Shown here in pieces: positions 15,056 through 23,289 of a DNA stretch of 34,033 bases (position 1 is its first letter; every line of letters starts with the position of its first letter). Below the pieces are notes generated by a model, which was not told the origin of the DNA, searched no databases, and saw only the letters and a list, made by a program, of their open reading frames with translations. The position numbers and the translations under genes were made by a program. This stretch comes from Microcaldota archaeon (GTDB lineage: Archaea; Micrarchaeota; Micrarchaeia; Anstonellales; Bilamarchaeaceae). Where the stretch lies: the NCBI GenBank assembly GCA_030613375.1, contig JAUWMC010000008.1, positions 1 to 34,033 of the forward strand. Direction: 5' to 3'.

Positions 15056-15609
15056 ATCTCCAGGATGAGTTGGATGGATTTGCGCTTGGGCTCTAGTTTT
15101 CTGTATTTTATCCCAGCCATATCAAACATCCTTTTTGCTGCTTTTACTGAATCTGTTTCTGCATACTTGTCCTCAAGATAGATTACCTCTTTGACTCCGG
15201 ATTGGATTATCACTTTAGAACATTCATTGCATGGGAAAAGAGCAACGTATATCTTTGCATCGTGAAGTTTCTTGGTGGAGTTGAGGATTGCATTTACTTC
15301 TGAGTGGACTACATAAGGGTACTTGGTGTCGTTTATGTTTTCTGCGTTCCTGCACCATGGAAGCTCATCGTCCGAACAACCCCTTGGGAAACCATTGTAA
15401 CCGATTCCTACTATTTTGTTGTTCTTGTCTACAAGGCAAGCTCCAACCTGGGTGTTTGGGTCCTTGCTTCTTTGAGCGGATAATATTGAAACACCCATGA
15501 AATAGTCATCCCAGCTTAGGTAGTCTTCTCTTTTTTTGGCCTGTTTTCCATCAGGCTCGTTTTCCTCGAATGCGGTTTTTGCTCCATTTGAATGTGTAGT
15601 ATCAGTCAT
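15052..15609 (-). CDS. Deoxycytidylate (dCMP) deaminase
   Basis: Converts dCMP to dUMP for thymidylate synthesis. Seen: [26 protein letters not shown], the zinc His with catalytic Glu in VHSEVNA, and the two zinc Cys in FPCNEC. The run from GIGYNG through DTKYPYV to MAGIKYRK closely resembles animal DCTD enzymes. I start at ATG 15609, which has GGGTGG about 5 nt upstream, rather than the GTG at 15618. A TATA-like TCATAAATAT lies farther up. The first ~28 residues are polar and disordered-looking. The stop codon shares a CTAG with the converging MazG-like gene. Confidence 0.94.
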   Translation of the reverse strand: MTDTTHSNGAKTAFEENEPDGKQAKKREDYLSWDDYFMGVSILSAQRSKDPNTQVGACLVDKNNKIVGIGYNGFPRGCSDDELPWCRNAENINDTKYPYVVHSEVNAILNSTKKLHDAKIYVALFPCNECSKVIIQSGVKEVIYLEDKYAETDSVKAAKRMFDMAGIKYRKLEPKRKSIQLILEI

Positions 15610-15717
15610 AGAATCCACCCGGATAGGTTATTCTGTGGAAATATTTATGAAGGAAGAGGATTTACTTCAGTGATGGGTGCTCAAAATAGGAAGCCACCGT
15701 GGCGGAAGTGTGCCCCC

Positions 15718-15755
15718 TAATTTAGGTGACTACAAATAGGTTGTATGTAGTCACC
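15718..15755. repeat. 3'-side repeat block of the Fic gene
   Basis: It contains TAATTTAGGTGACTACA (15718-15734), a perfect copy of 16700-16716, and an inverted partner TGTAGTCACC (15746-15755). Together they form a perfect 10-bp inverted repeat with an 11-nt spacer that covers the Fic stop codon. It could be a terminator, a regulator site or one end of a mobile cassette. Confidence 0.75.
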
Positions 15756-16695
15756 CAGTTTTCTTTAGAGACTTCTTCAATCTTTTATACTCTTTGAGCA
15801 TGAGTTCAATTGTAGGACGGAGATCATGCCCAGTATGGTACGCCTGGAGAGAAGCATAATACTCCATCCGGTTTTCCAGTTCAATATTGACCGGAGGTAT
15901 GCCATGCTTAATTAAGATATTGTTTAACAGCAGGCGCCCTACTCTTCCGTTCCCATCTTCAAAGGGATGGATGTTCTCAAATTGGTTATGGACTATTGCA
16001 GCCAAGACCAAAGGAGGATAAAACTTCCTGTTTTCTTCATACCATTCAACCAACTCCTTCAGAAGCGAAATAACTTGGGAAGAGGGCGCACCCCTGTGAA
16101 TTATATTTCCGAACCTGTCGGATATCACCACTTCCCTTCCCCTGCGCCTAAGTTTTCCTCCGAAAGACTTTGAGTTCTCGAACACTATTCTGTGCAGTTC
16201 CTTGATTAAGTCCAAGGAGAGGTGATCTTTTGTTTTTCTTATGTATTTGACTGCTTTGGCAACCCCATATGTTTCTGAGATCTCTCCCTTTGCTTTGTCA
16301 GGCCACTTGTCTTTTTCTAGAATATTTACTACTTCTTTTTCAGTTACAGTAGATCCCTCTATTGCATTGGTATCATAGGTAAATGCTTCAGTAAATTTCA
16401 ACCAGTCTTTTTCGCTTAGGTGGGAAAGTTTTATGTTGCCCGACGCGCCTAGTTTTTTAAGCTCGTTGAGTTCCTTCGGGGAAAGAATAGTGTGGTAGGG
16501 GTCCCGGACAACCTTGAGCGCTTTTATCTGCTCTTGGATTTCTTTTTCTGCCTTTTTCCGCTTCTTTTCAAGCTCTGTTTTGGAGAGGTTTGCTCCGAGG
16601 TACATACGGAGTTTTTTAACCTTCTTTTTTTGTCTGTAGGAGTGGGAAAGGTAGTATTTTTTCTTTCCTTTTTCTGTCCTAATTTCTATGTGCAT
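15751..16695 (-). CDS. Fic-domain protein adenylyltransferase (class II type)
   Basis: 314 aa. The Fic active motif HPFEDGNGR spans residues 243-251 with catalytic His243, followed by VGRLL. An inhibitory-helix motif TNAIEG (109-114, pattern S/TxxxEG) lies N-terminal, as in self-inhibited class II Fic proteins. The N-terminal ~60 residues are strongly basic with a coiled-coil look and may bind nucleic acid. Fic enzymes transfer AMP (or other groups) to Ser, Thr or Tyr hydroxyls, and the target here is unknown. TATA box TTTATAAAA (about 16718-16728) lies 25-30 nt above the ATG, between two copies of TGTAGTCAC. No antitoxin gene is adjacent. Confidence 0.94.
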   Translation of the reverse strand: MHIEIRTEKGKKKYYLSHSYRQKKKVKKLRMYLGANLSKTELEKKRKKAEKEIQEQIKALKVVRDPYHTILSPKELNELKKLGASGNIKLSHLSEKDWLKFTEAFTYDTNAIEGSTVTEKEVVNILEKDKWPDKAKGEISETYGVAKAVKYIRKTKDHLSLDLIKELHRIVFENSKSFGGKLRRRGREVVISDRFGNIIHRGAPSSQVISLLKELVEWYEENRKFYPPLVLAAIVHNQFENIHPFEDGNGRVGRLLLNNILIKHGIPPVNIELENRMEYYASLQAYHTGHDLRPTIELMLKEYKRLKKSLKKTG

Positions 16696-16699
16696 GGAT

Positions 16700-16748
16700 T
16701 AATTTAGGTGACTACATTTTATAAATGTTTTGTAGGAATGTGACTACA
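16700..16748 (-). promoter_or_regulatory. Fic promoter with two TGTAGTCAC sites around the TATA box
   Basis: On the minus strand the order is TGTAGTCAC (16740-16748), then TTTATAAAA, then TGTAGTCACCTAAATTA (16700-16716), then ATG. The two sites are 32 bp apart, about three helical turns, on either side of the TATA box, as expected for a repressor. The longer site is repeated exactly at the 3' end of the gene. Confidence 0.6.
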
Positions 16749-16784
16749 CATCGGATAGTGGAAAGGTAGACTTATCCGATATTG

Positions 16785-16800
16785 TGTAACCATGGTTACA
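16785..16800. promoter_or_regulatory. 16-bp palindrome TGTAACCATGGTTACA, copy 1
   Basis: This is a perfect 16-bp palindrome. The same 16 bases occur at 29130-29145 between two divergent promoters, so it is probably a binding site for a dimeric regulator. Here it lies about 60 bp upstream of the Fic TATA box. Confidence 0.6.
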
Positions 16801-16811
16801 TAAACCGAAAT

Positions 16812-16847
16812 AATATCTCAAAATGGTTTTTCTTTGGGTGAACCGAA
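16812..16847. repeat. 36-nt intergenic motif, copy B
   Basis: 33 of 36 bases match copy A at 2044-2079, in the same orientation. As in copy A, a hairpin-forming sequence follows directly, though with different bases. It lies in the gene-free stretch above Fic. Confidence 0.6.
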
Positions 16848-17019
16848 AAGGTTGGAGTAAAACGAGGGCTTTTTGGCTACTGTTTTTGGCGACGGAGTAA
16901 ACCAGCAGAACAAAAACGGTGTCAGAGCTCCAGTTTCTCATCACCGCAGAATTCCCGAAAGAAAACGCTCAGGTAAAACGAGCTCATCATCAGGCATTAC
17001 GCCCATATCAACTTATGCA

Positions 17020-17490
17020 TCAAATCATTCTTATGTGCTTGTCTGCGAGCAAGTGGGAGGCATATCCTGCAAATCCTGCAAATGCAAAGTTCAAATCGGA
17101 GAAGATGTAGATGAAAATAGCAAAAACCAGGGCGGAGAAGATTGTGTGTGTGATGCCGCGGTGCTTTGGTTTGAAGAAGGTAATTACTATCATGTAAAGG
17201 CCGGTTATTGCGAGACCTAAAATTATTATTGAACGCATGTCATCAAGAGTACACATGACTCCTTCTGAACAGGTGGCTGCAAAGGAGAAACCAAATGCTG
17301 CGATAGGAACTGTGATGTTGGAAATCTTGCGGATTTTGGAGGAATCGTGGTCTATGTCAGGAGCGAGGGCAGAGATTGCAGCCATTCCTGCAACAAGCCC
17401 ACCCTCAATTATTGGAAGTTGAAGGAAAAGGGCTAGGATAAGGCCGAAAAGCGCTCCTATGAACATGTGCTCTGGCCAATTCATGGTCAC
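17020..17490 (-). CDS. DUF457/YdjM-type membrane metal-dependent hydrolase
   Basis: 156 aa with four hydrophobic segments. Family motifs are PDIDHD after the first spans, KPKHRGITHT in the middle and GYASHLLAD near the end. Their His and Asp residues would bind a metal. The family is poorly characterised, and membrane phospholipid-linked substrates have been proposed. Its ATG overlaps the stop of the P-type ATPase by 4 nt (ATGA), so the two are one transcription unit. The gene is followed by the gene-free stretch. Confidence 0.88.
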   Translation of the reverse strand: MTMNWPEHMFIGALFGLILALFLQLPIIEGGLVAGMAAISALAPDIDHDSSKIRKISNITVPIAAFGFSFAATCSEGVMCTLDDMRSIIILGLAITGLYMIVITFFKPKHRGITHTIFSALVFAIFIYIFSDLNFAFAGFAGYASHLLADKHIRMI

Positions 17491-20150
17491 ACATCCGGAT
17501 GCTCCTTATCCCTAAGGAAGAGGTGGTAGATTCCAAGTACAGAAGCAATGCTGACTCCAAGGAACACAAGCAATACTTTCCAGGCTTCCAGGTCAAGCGG
17601 GACTGTTCCAAAGTAAGTGGAAAGCGGAGTGTAGAGAACTAAGAGCTGGAGGATCAGAGATGCGATTATCGCGATCACAAGCCATTTGTTTGAGAAGATG
17701 GTGAGCTTATCCTTCATGCGGATTACAATAAGCCTTGTGGCTTCAGATAATACAAATCCTGTAAACACCATTGTGCGGGCATAATCCTCTCCAAATGGAA
17801 GAGAGTAGAAGAATAATCCCAAGATGAGAATGGTGTCAAGGATACCAATGGAGACTACTGCTTTGAGTACCCACTTGTTTATGATGCCCTCGTTCCTGGG
17901 GCGTGGTCCCTGCTTCATTACATGGGGACGAGAAGGGTCGGCACCTAACACGAGTGCAGGGGCGCCATCAGTTAGGAGATTAATCCAGAGAAGCTGGGTT
18001 GCACGGATTGGGATGAATCCTACAAGCGAGGCAAAGAACACTACGAATACTTCGGAAAAGTTGCTCATCAAAAGATAGGTTACAAAGTTTCGGATGTTGG
18101 AAAAGATTGTGCGTCCTTCTTTTATTGCTTCTACAATTGAGGCAAAATTATCATCGAGCAAAACCATGTCTGAGGCTTGCTTTGCAATATCTGTGCCTCT
18201 AATTCCCATAGCAATTCCCACATGGGCATTGCGGAGTGCGGGGGCATCGTTTACCCCATCACCGGTCATTGCTACATTGTGGCCATTCGCTTGGAGGGCT
18301 TTGAGAATACGATTTTTATCTAAGGGCGCAACACGGGCAAACACGTTTACTTTTTCTACCTGGAGTCGGAGTTCTGAATCAGACATATTCTCTATCTGCT
18401 TGCCTTCCAAAGCTTTTCCGTGAACTCCAATTTCGCGGGCGATTGCCTTTGCAGTATCTATGTTGTCCCCTGTTATCATGATAATGCGCACTCCTGCAGT
18501 CAGGCAGGCGGCTATTGCATCCGGGACCTCTTTGCGGGGAGGGTCAACCATTCCCTGCAAGCCAAGGAATATATGGCCGGATTCTACAATCTTTTCGGAA
18601 ACCTTGGGATTGTTTAGATCCTTGTAGGAGAAGCCCAAGACACGGAGGGCATCCTTAGCCATTTCCTTGTTATAGGCAAGGATTTTCTTTTTCTTGGAAT
18701 CAGTAAGATGAATCACCTTGCCTTTTTCTAATAGGTGAGTACAGTGTTCAAGGATTGTTTCGGGCGCGCCCTTCATGCACGCAACATAGTCATTTCCCTT
18801 GTGCGCAATTACAGTCATTCTTTTTCTTTCAGAAGAAAAAGTGATTTCGTCTATGCGGGCGTAACCTTCTGAAGAGATCTCGCCTTTCTTTGCGGAAATA
18901 AAGAGCGCGACTTCTGTGGGGTCGCCCATATACTTTTCTTTCCCGTTTTCCTTTCCAATTACTACATTATTGCATACAAGACCGCACCAGAGCAGTTTTT
19001 CATAGAAAGATTTGGGAGCGGGCTTTCCATCCGTGAGGAATTTCCCTTCGAGTGTGTGTCCTCTTCCTGTCACATCAACAACCTGGGAATCGTAAAGAAG
19101 TTTGCGCACAGTAAGGGCGTTTTCAGTAAGAGTGCCGGTTTTATCTGTACAGATTACATCTACGCTACTAAGTCCTTCAACTACGGAAAGACGACGAACA
19201 AGGGCGTTCTTGCGGGCCATGCGCATCGTGCCCATAGCAAGCGCAAGGGTTACTACTGCAGGAAGGCCTTCAGGAATTGCGGCAACTGCGAGCGCGATTG
19301 CAGTAAGGAAAATTGTGATGGGGTCCATTGTGCTTACAAGAAACTGGACTAGTGCGATGAATATAATTACTCCAATAAGACCTGTTCCAATTGTTTTTCC
19401 GAGCTTGTTGAGCTCAACTTGGAAAAGAGTTGGGGGATCTTCAGCCTTGTGGATTTCCTGGGCAATAAGCCCCACTTCTGTTTGGAGAGCAGTGTTTACT
19501 ATTACCGCTTCCCCATTTCCACGGCTTACGTAAGTGTCTGCATAGAGCATGTTCTTGCGGTCGCCAAGGGAAAGATCCTTATTGAGCGAGATGTCTTTCT
19601 TGGAGGAGGGAACACTCTCTCCTGTGAGGATGGATTCGTCCATTAGCAGATTTTTGGAAAAGATGATGCGGGCATCCGCAGGAATCATGTTACCCTCATT
19701 AAGAATTATAATATCTCCTGGAACTAGCTCGGTAGAGCTAAGTTCCGTTGGGATTCCATTTCTGCGGACCATTGCGTTAGGAACCGAGAGCTTTTTTAGC
19801 GCTTCAAGGGATTTTTCTGCTTTGTAGTTTTGGAAGAATCCAAAGAGGCCGTTGAGGACTACGATTGTTATTATCAGGCCTGCATCGAAAAAGTATTCCT
19901 CGCTTTGCTCTATGTACCCTAGCGCTAAGGATACGATTGCTGCCCCAATAAGTATAAAGATGAGGAAATCCTTGAACTGATCTAGTAATATGGAAAGTGG
20001 AGAGATTTTTTTCTCCAGTATGATTTCGTTCTTTCCGAATTTTTCAAGGCGCTCTTTTGCCTCCTTATCTGTGAGGCCTTCGGTGCGCGTATTGAGACGA
20101 TTTAAAACATCGTCTCTGGGTATCGAATGCCAGGGTACGCGCGTTGCCAT
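17487..20150 (-). CDS. P-type Ca2+-transporting ATPase (IIA, SERCA/PMR1-like)
   Basis: 887 aa from the chosen start. Seen: N-terminal cation ATPase domain, actuator TGES (176-179), M4 IPEGLPA (E294), phosphorylation site D336 in DKTGTLT, and hinge MTGDGVNDAPAL. The Ca2+ ligands of SERCA M4, M5 and M6 all have counterparts: PEGLP, SNFSE and NLLTD. Calcium is therefore the likely ion, pumped out of the cytoplasm. I prefer ATG 20150 (MATRVPW) to 20157-20159 because a minus-strand TATA-like GTTTTTAATT (20171-20180) lies 25 nt upstream. It overlaps the DUF457 gene by ATGA. Confidence 0.94.
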   Translation of the reverse strand: MATRVPWHSIPRDDVLNRLNTRTEGLTDKEAKERLEKFGKNEIILEKKISPLSILLDQFKDFLIFILIGAAIVSLALGYIEQSEEYFFDAGLIITIVVLNGLFGFFQNYKAEKSLEALKKLSVPNAMVRRNGIPTELSSTELVPGDIIILNEGNMIPADARIIFSKNLLMDESILTGESVPSSKKDISLNKDLSLGDRKNMLYADTYVSRGNGEAVIVNTALQTEVGLIAQEIHKAEDPPTLFQVELNKLGKTIGTGLIGVIIFIALVQFLVSTMDPITIFLTAIALAVAAIPEGLPAVVTLALAMGTMRMARKNALVRRLSVVEGLSSVDVICTDKTGTLTENALTVRKLLYDSQVVDVTGRGHTLEGKFLTDGKPAPKSFYEKLLWCGLVCNNVVIGKENGKEKYMGDPTEVALFISAKKGEISSEGYARIDEITFSSERKRMTVIAHKGNDYVACMKGAPETILEHCTHLLEKGKVIHLTDSKKKKILAYNKEMAKDALRVLGFSYKDLNNPKVSEKIVESGHIFLGLQGMVDPPRKEVPDAIAACLTAGVRIIMITGDNIDTAKAIAREIGVHGKALEGKQIENMSDSELRLQVEKVNVFARVAPLDKNRILKALQANGHNVAMTGDGVNDAPALRNAHVGIAMGIRGTDIAKQASDMVLLDDNFASIVEAIKEGRTIFSNIRNFVTYLLMSNFSEVFVVFFASLVGFIPIRATQLLWINLLTDGAPALVLGADPSRPHVMKQGPRPRNEGIINKWVLKAVVSIGILDTILILGLFFYSLPFGEDYARTMVFTGFVLSEATRLIVIRMKDKLTIFSNKWLVIAIIASLILQLLVLYTPLSTYFGTVPLDLEAWKVLLVFLGVSIASVLGIYHLFLRDKEHPDV

Positions 20151-20235
20151 GGGGTGCATTCAGTATTAAGAATTAAAAACCCTCACGGGTTGATGCCATA
20201 TAAATAAAAAGATTACCACACACAAAAAAGTAGCA

Positions 20236-21069
20236 ATGGCAGTATATATAAGTAGGGTAATTGCAAAACCCGAGCATATCCCTCGTGCAACAAAAAAGAG
20301 GAGAAAGCTTGCGCGGGAAATTATGGTATTTGCGGCAAAGGTAAAGCCAAGCATCAGTGATAAGAGATGTGCTCAATTCCATAAAGAGCTTTCAACAATT
20401 ACTGAAAGAATGAGCATTTCGGAGCTGAAAAAATTCAAGAGAAACATTCAAACGGGAAAGGATGAATCTTGGTTCCCGGTTTCGGCAGTAATGGAAAGAA
20501 CTGGGCCAGCTGCAGAGCATATTGCGGATTTTTTTGGAATTGATTATGTGGACTTTATGCTGGAAGCTGCAAGGAGAGGAGGAAGGATAGACAACATGAA
20601 GGTTGGAAAGGAGTACCTGGAATGGGCTTCGGAATATGGGGGAACAAAAGTGAGGGCAAGGGCGCTGGCAGGTGTTGCGAAGGTTGCCGCGAATGAGATA
20701 ATGCAGGGGAATGGAGATTTCCTGGAAAGGGAGATGATTAAGAGAAGGGGGATTATGAGAGTATTGAGCAGGAAAATAGGGGAAAAAGAGGCGTGGGGTA
20801 TAGTCAGGGAACAAATCAGGGAAGAGCAGGCAACGAAGAAGATTGCTGTGATTATATCTTCTATGGCAGGAGCATGCGTTGCTGCATCATACTTAATTTT
20901 TCAGAGTGTATCAGAGATGAGGGAAGTTAGCACAGCGCTGATTGCGGTGATTGGCTCTTCGGCAATTACAGGGCTTGTTGCAGGGATTAATTTTCTGGGA
21001 ACGATAAATATGAGAATGTTACAGAGAAAGATTGGAAAGATTCTGAAAGCAGAACATGGGCACGTTTAA
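20236..21069 (+). CDS. Hypothetical membrane protein, 277 aa
   Basis: No family is recognised. Residues 1-205 are soluble-looking, basic and helical (KKRRKLAREIM, ELKKFKRNI). Two membrane spans lie near the C-terminus (KIAVIISSMAGACVAASYLI, about 209-228, and STALIAVIGSSAITGLVAGI, about 236-255), so it would be a hairpin-anchored cytoplasmic protein. TATA-like CATATAAATAAAAAG lies about 30 nt upstream, divergent from the Ca2+ ATPase promoter. It ends 40 nt before psmA. Confidence 0.75.
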   Translation: MAVYISRVIAKPEHIPRATKKRRKLAREIMVFAAKVKPSISDKRCAQFHKELSTITERMSISELKKFKRNIQTGKDESWFPVSAVMERTGPAAEHIADFFGIDYVDFMLEAARRGGRIDNMKVGKEYLEWASEYGGTKVRARALAGVAKVAANEIMQGNGDFLEREMIKRRGIMRVLSRKIGEKEAWGIVREQIREEQATKKIAVIISSMAGACVAASYLIFQSVSEMREVSTALIAVIGSSAITGLVAGINFLGTINMRMLQRKIGKILKAEHGHV

Positions 21070-21109
21070 AAACCTTATATTCTTATTCTAACCTGAGAGG
21101 TGCTTTATT

Positions 21110-21829
21110 ATGTATGGAGTTACACCACAAGCATATGATAGGACGATTACTATATTCAGCCCAGATGGAAGGCTTTTCCAGGTTGAGTACGCAAAAGAGG
21201 CAGTAAAGAGGGGAGCTACTGCGATTGGAGTTAGCTGCAATGAAGGAGTTGCACTTATCGCATACAAAAGTGCGCACTCAAACCTTATTGTTTCAGAATC
21301 ACTGAAAAAAACATTTGAGATTGATGATCATATTTCAGCAACTGCGAGCGGGCTTATAGCAGATGCAAGAAAGCTCATAGAGATTGCAAGAAACAACGCA
21401 CAGAGGCACAAGATGACCTATAATGAGCCTGCGTCCCCTGAATCTATTGCAAGGGGAGTGTGCGATATTATGCAACTTTATACGCAATATGGAGGGATTA
21501 GGCCATTCGGAGTATCTTTGCTTATTGCAGGAATTGGGCCAAATGGGCCTGAGCTTTTCGAAGCAGAGCCAAGTGGGGCAATGACAGGATATTATGCAGA
21601 TTCAGTGGGAAACGCAAAAAAAGAAGTAGATGATTACCTTGAAACGAAATACTCTTCGGATATGCCACTAGAGGAAGCAATTAGGATATCGGTGAGTGCA
21701 TTGAAGAAGTTCAGCGAAACAAAGATCCTGCCTTCAAACATGGAAATTACTTATGCATATACTAAGGACAAAAAGTTCAAGTACCTGGGAGAGAAAGAAA
21801 TCATAAAGATTCTCAAGCCTGGAAAGTAA
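21110..21829 (+). CDS. psmA: Proteasome subunit alpha
   Basis: Forms the outer rings of the archaeal 20S proteasome and gates substrate entry. The N-terminal alpha signature YDRTITIFSPDGRLFQVEYA is intact. RGATAIGV and the following fold are typical, and 239 aa is normal. GAGGTG about 7 nt upstream and TTTAAAAACC farther up (about 21065-21074) support the start. The beta subunit gene is not in the window. Its stop TAA is directly followed by the stop of the opposite-strand gene, with no spacer. Confidence 0.97.
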   Translation: MYGVTPQAYDRTITIFSPDGRLFQVEYAKEAVKRGATAIGVSCNEGVALIAYKSAHSNLIVSESLKKTFEIDDHISATASGLIADARKLIEIARNNAQRHKMTYNEPASPESIARGVCDIMQLYTQYGGIRPFGVSLLIAGIGPNGPELFEAEPSGAMTGYYADSVGNAKKEVDDYLETKYSSDMPLEEAIRISVSALKKFSETKILPSNMEITYAYTKDKKFKYLGEKEIIKILKPGK

Positions 21830-22177
21830 TTAGATTATGCAGTCCTGAGGGCAATTGCACTTATTTTCATTATTTTCTATGTCGCAGACTCCGTTTCCGC
21901 AGTCTGCACATGTATATAGGAGGGCAGAAGGCATGGGAACAGTACAATCTCCTTCATATCCTCCTATTCCGGAAAGGCGGGTGAGATTTTCGCAGCAGGT
22001 GCGGGGCAATCCATACTCTCCTGTTTTTTCTCCTTCTTCTGCGCATTTGTGTTCTACAGGGCCATAAACAAAATCCGCAAAGGTTGTGAAGATAAGGAGG
22101 CCTGAGGCAAGGCCAAAAATAAGCAGGAACAATAGCGCTACAGCTACTAATTCATAAGTGCGGTCGTTTTTGCCCAT
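21830..22177 (-). CDS. Membrane-anchored Cys-rich extracellular protein
   Basis: 115 aa. One N-terminal span (about residues 10-32) is followed by an exported Cys-rich domain. Near the C-terminus is CGNGVCDIENNENKCNCPQDC, the CGNGVC-x-CPxDC type of module common in archaeal surface proteins, probably disulfide-bonded and possibly Ca2+-binding. Function is unknown. It is tail-to-tail with psmA, and its start lies about 20 nt from the pyrH stop. Confidence 0.78.
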   Translation of the reverse strand: MGKNDRTYELVAVALLFLLIFGLASGLLIFTTFADFVYGPVEHKCAEEGEKTGEYGLPRTCCENLTRLSGIGGYEGDCTVPMPSALLYTCADCGNGVCDIENNENKCNCPQDCII

Positions 22178-22198
22178 AAATTAGTGGGGGCAGAAACA

Positions 22199-22873
22199 CT
22201 ATTTAATTGTTGTCCCCCTGTGGGCAGTTCCTTTCATTGCTTTGGGCAAATCGGAAATGTTCTTTCCCCCTACAAAATGAAGTTCCATTTTTGTGCGCGC
22301 TGCGAGCTTGCAGGCGATTACATCGAATACGAAATTTGTGCCTGGCTTTCTTTTGTCTGAGGCATTTGCAAGAGTAAGTAGTTGATTGAACTCCATCTTT
22401 TTGAACATCTTGGCTTTCTTGTTTTTGCGCGGGTCAGAGTCGTAGACCCCATCTACGATGCTTACGTTTACCACGCGCTTTGCACCCATTGCCTCTGCAA
22501 GCAAAACCGCATCCGTATCAGTTGTTATGCCAGGGATAGTGCCGCCCATTACAACAATTCGGTATTCCTTAGAGGCGATTGCAGCGCTTTCAAAATCCTG
22601 GAAAACAACTGGGCAGGCTTCCCCTACAAATGCACGGGTTACAAGGGCTGCATTTAGGCGAGTTGCATATACTGCAAGCGTGTCTCCCCAAAACTGGTTT
22701 TTTGAGAAATTCTGGGATGCTTTTACGTAGTCTCGGGCTATTTTGCCTCCACCTACTACGATTCCAATTTTTTCCTTTCCTTTGAGAAGGGATTTGAATT
22801 TCTTAAGGAATGAAATGTCTGGGTTCCCTGTTCCATTAACCATGCTTCCGCCGAGCGAAATTACGACTGCCAT
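22199..22873 (-). CDS. pyrH: UMP kinase, archaeal type
   Basis: Phosphorylates UMP to UDP with ATP (amino-acid-kinase fold). Seen: VVISLGGSM at the N-terminus, VVGGGKIARDY, VVMGGTIPGITTDTDAVLLAE and DGVYDSDPRKN. A start at ATG 22873 (MAVVISLGG) matches other archaeal UMP kinases. It lies about 25 nt below a TATA-like TTTTTTAATTT and has GGAG just upstream. The track's ATG 22882 adds only MEH and is too close to the TATA box. Length is 224 aa. Confidence 0.94.
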   Translation of the reverse strand: MAVVISLGGSMVNGTGNPDISFLKKFKSLLKGKEKIGIVVGGGKIARDYVKASQNFSKNQFWGDTLAVYATRLNAALVTRAFVGEACPVVFQDFESAAIASKEYRIVVMGGTIPGITTDTDAVLLAEAMGAKRVVNVSIVDGVYDSDPRKNKKAKMFKKMEFNQLLTLANASDKRKPGTNFVFDVIACKLAARTKMELHFVGGKNISDLPKAMKGTAHRGTTIK

Positions 22874-22895
22874 GTGCTCCATATCAAAGACTAAA

Positions 22896-23195
22896 TTAAA
22901 AAATGAAGTGGTTGGCGAGATAAGAGATTGCTTCGAGAATCAGGAGCAGGCCCAGTACAAGGAGGACGATTGCGCCAAAAAGCCAAAGTTCCTCTGCTTT
23001 TTTGTGGCCCTTTACCTTCTGGAGGTAGATAAAGTATGCGAGAACAAGGAAAGCAATTCCGAGAACGGATTGGAATGCAACAGTAAGCAGAGATCTGGCG
23101 GCCTTGGAAACGTCCTGTAAGGTGTTTGGGTCTTCGAAAGGCGGCTTTGCAAAGAGCAGACTGAGAAGAAGCAGGAGGAAGATTGCGTTTCGCAT
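22896..23195 (-). CDS. Small exported two-TM protein, TrbC/VirB2 pilin-like shape
   Basis: 99 aa. A signal peptide-like start (MRNAIFLLLLLSLLFAKP) is followed by a short polar stretch and two membrane spans with a KVKGHKKAEE loop. Size and layout resemble TrbC/VirB2 pilin subunits, but so do many unrelated proteins. Function is unknown. TATA-like TTTTTTAATTTTC lies about 22 nt above the ATG. It ends about 22 nt before the pyrH start, inside the pyrH promoter. Confidence 0.72.
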   Translation of the reverse strand: MRNAIFLLLLLSLLFAKPPFEDPNTLQDVSKAARSLLTVAFQSVLGIAFLVLAYFIYLQKVKGHKKAEELWLFGAIVLLVLGLLLILEAISYLANHFIF

Positions 23196-23289
23196 ATGAA
23201 AGATTAGAAAAGAAAATTAAAAAAGGAATTGGTACTCAAGCAGTTTTGGGATGGGTAATGAAAAGAAGATTAGAAAACGAAAATTGATA

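Larger units (their letters stand above)
16696..17019. other. 324-bp gene-free stretch
   Basis: No convincing ORF is present. From left to right it holds the Fic promoter; the inverted repeat ATCGGATA/TATCCGAT (16750-16757, 16773-16780); the 16-bp palindrome TGTAACCATGGTTACA (16785-16800); and copy B of the 36-nt motif (16812-16847). A small hairpin AACC-GAAAA-GGTT (16841-16853) and a box C/D-like motif at 16917-16946 follow. GTAAAACGAG occurs twice (about 16856 and 16973). The ORF at 16873-17220 runs through the neighbouring hydrolase gene on the other strand and is treated as a shadow. Confidence 0.6.

Noticed and set aside
15674-15720. Plus-strand ORF MGAQNRKPPWRKCAP near the Fic 3' repeat
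   Set aside because: It has only 15 codons, no TATA box or ribosome site, and runs into the repeat. It could be a remnant of a gene cut by the Fic insertion, but nothing proves it.
16873-17220. 115-aa plus-strand ORF with several Cys
   Set aside because: It starts at a TTG and half of it is antisense to the DUF457 hydrolase. The Cys pattern comes from that gene's reverse strand.
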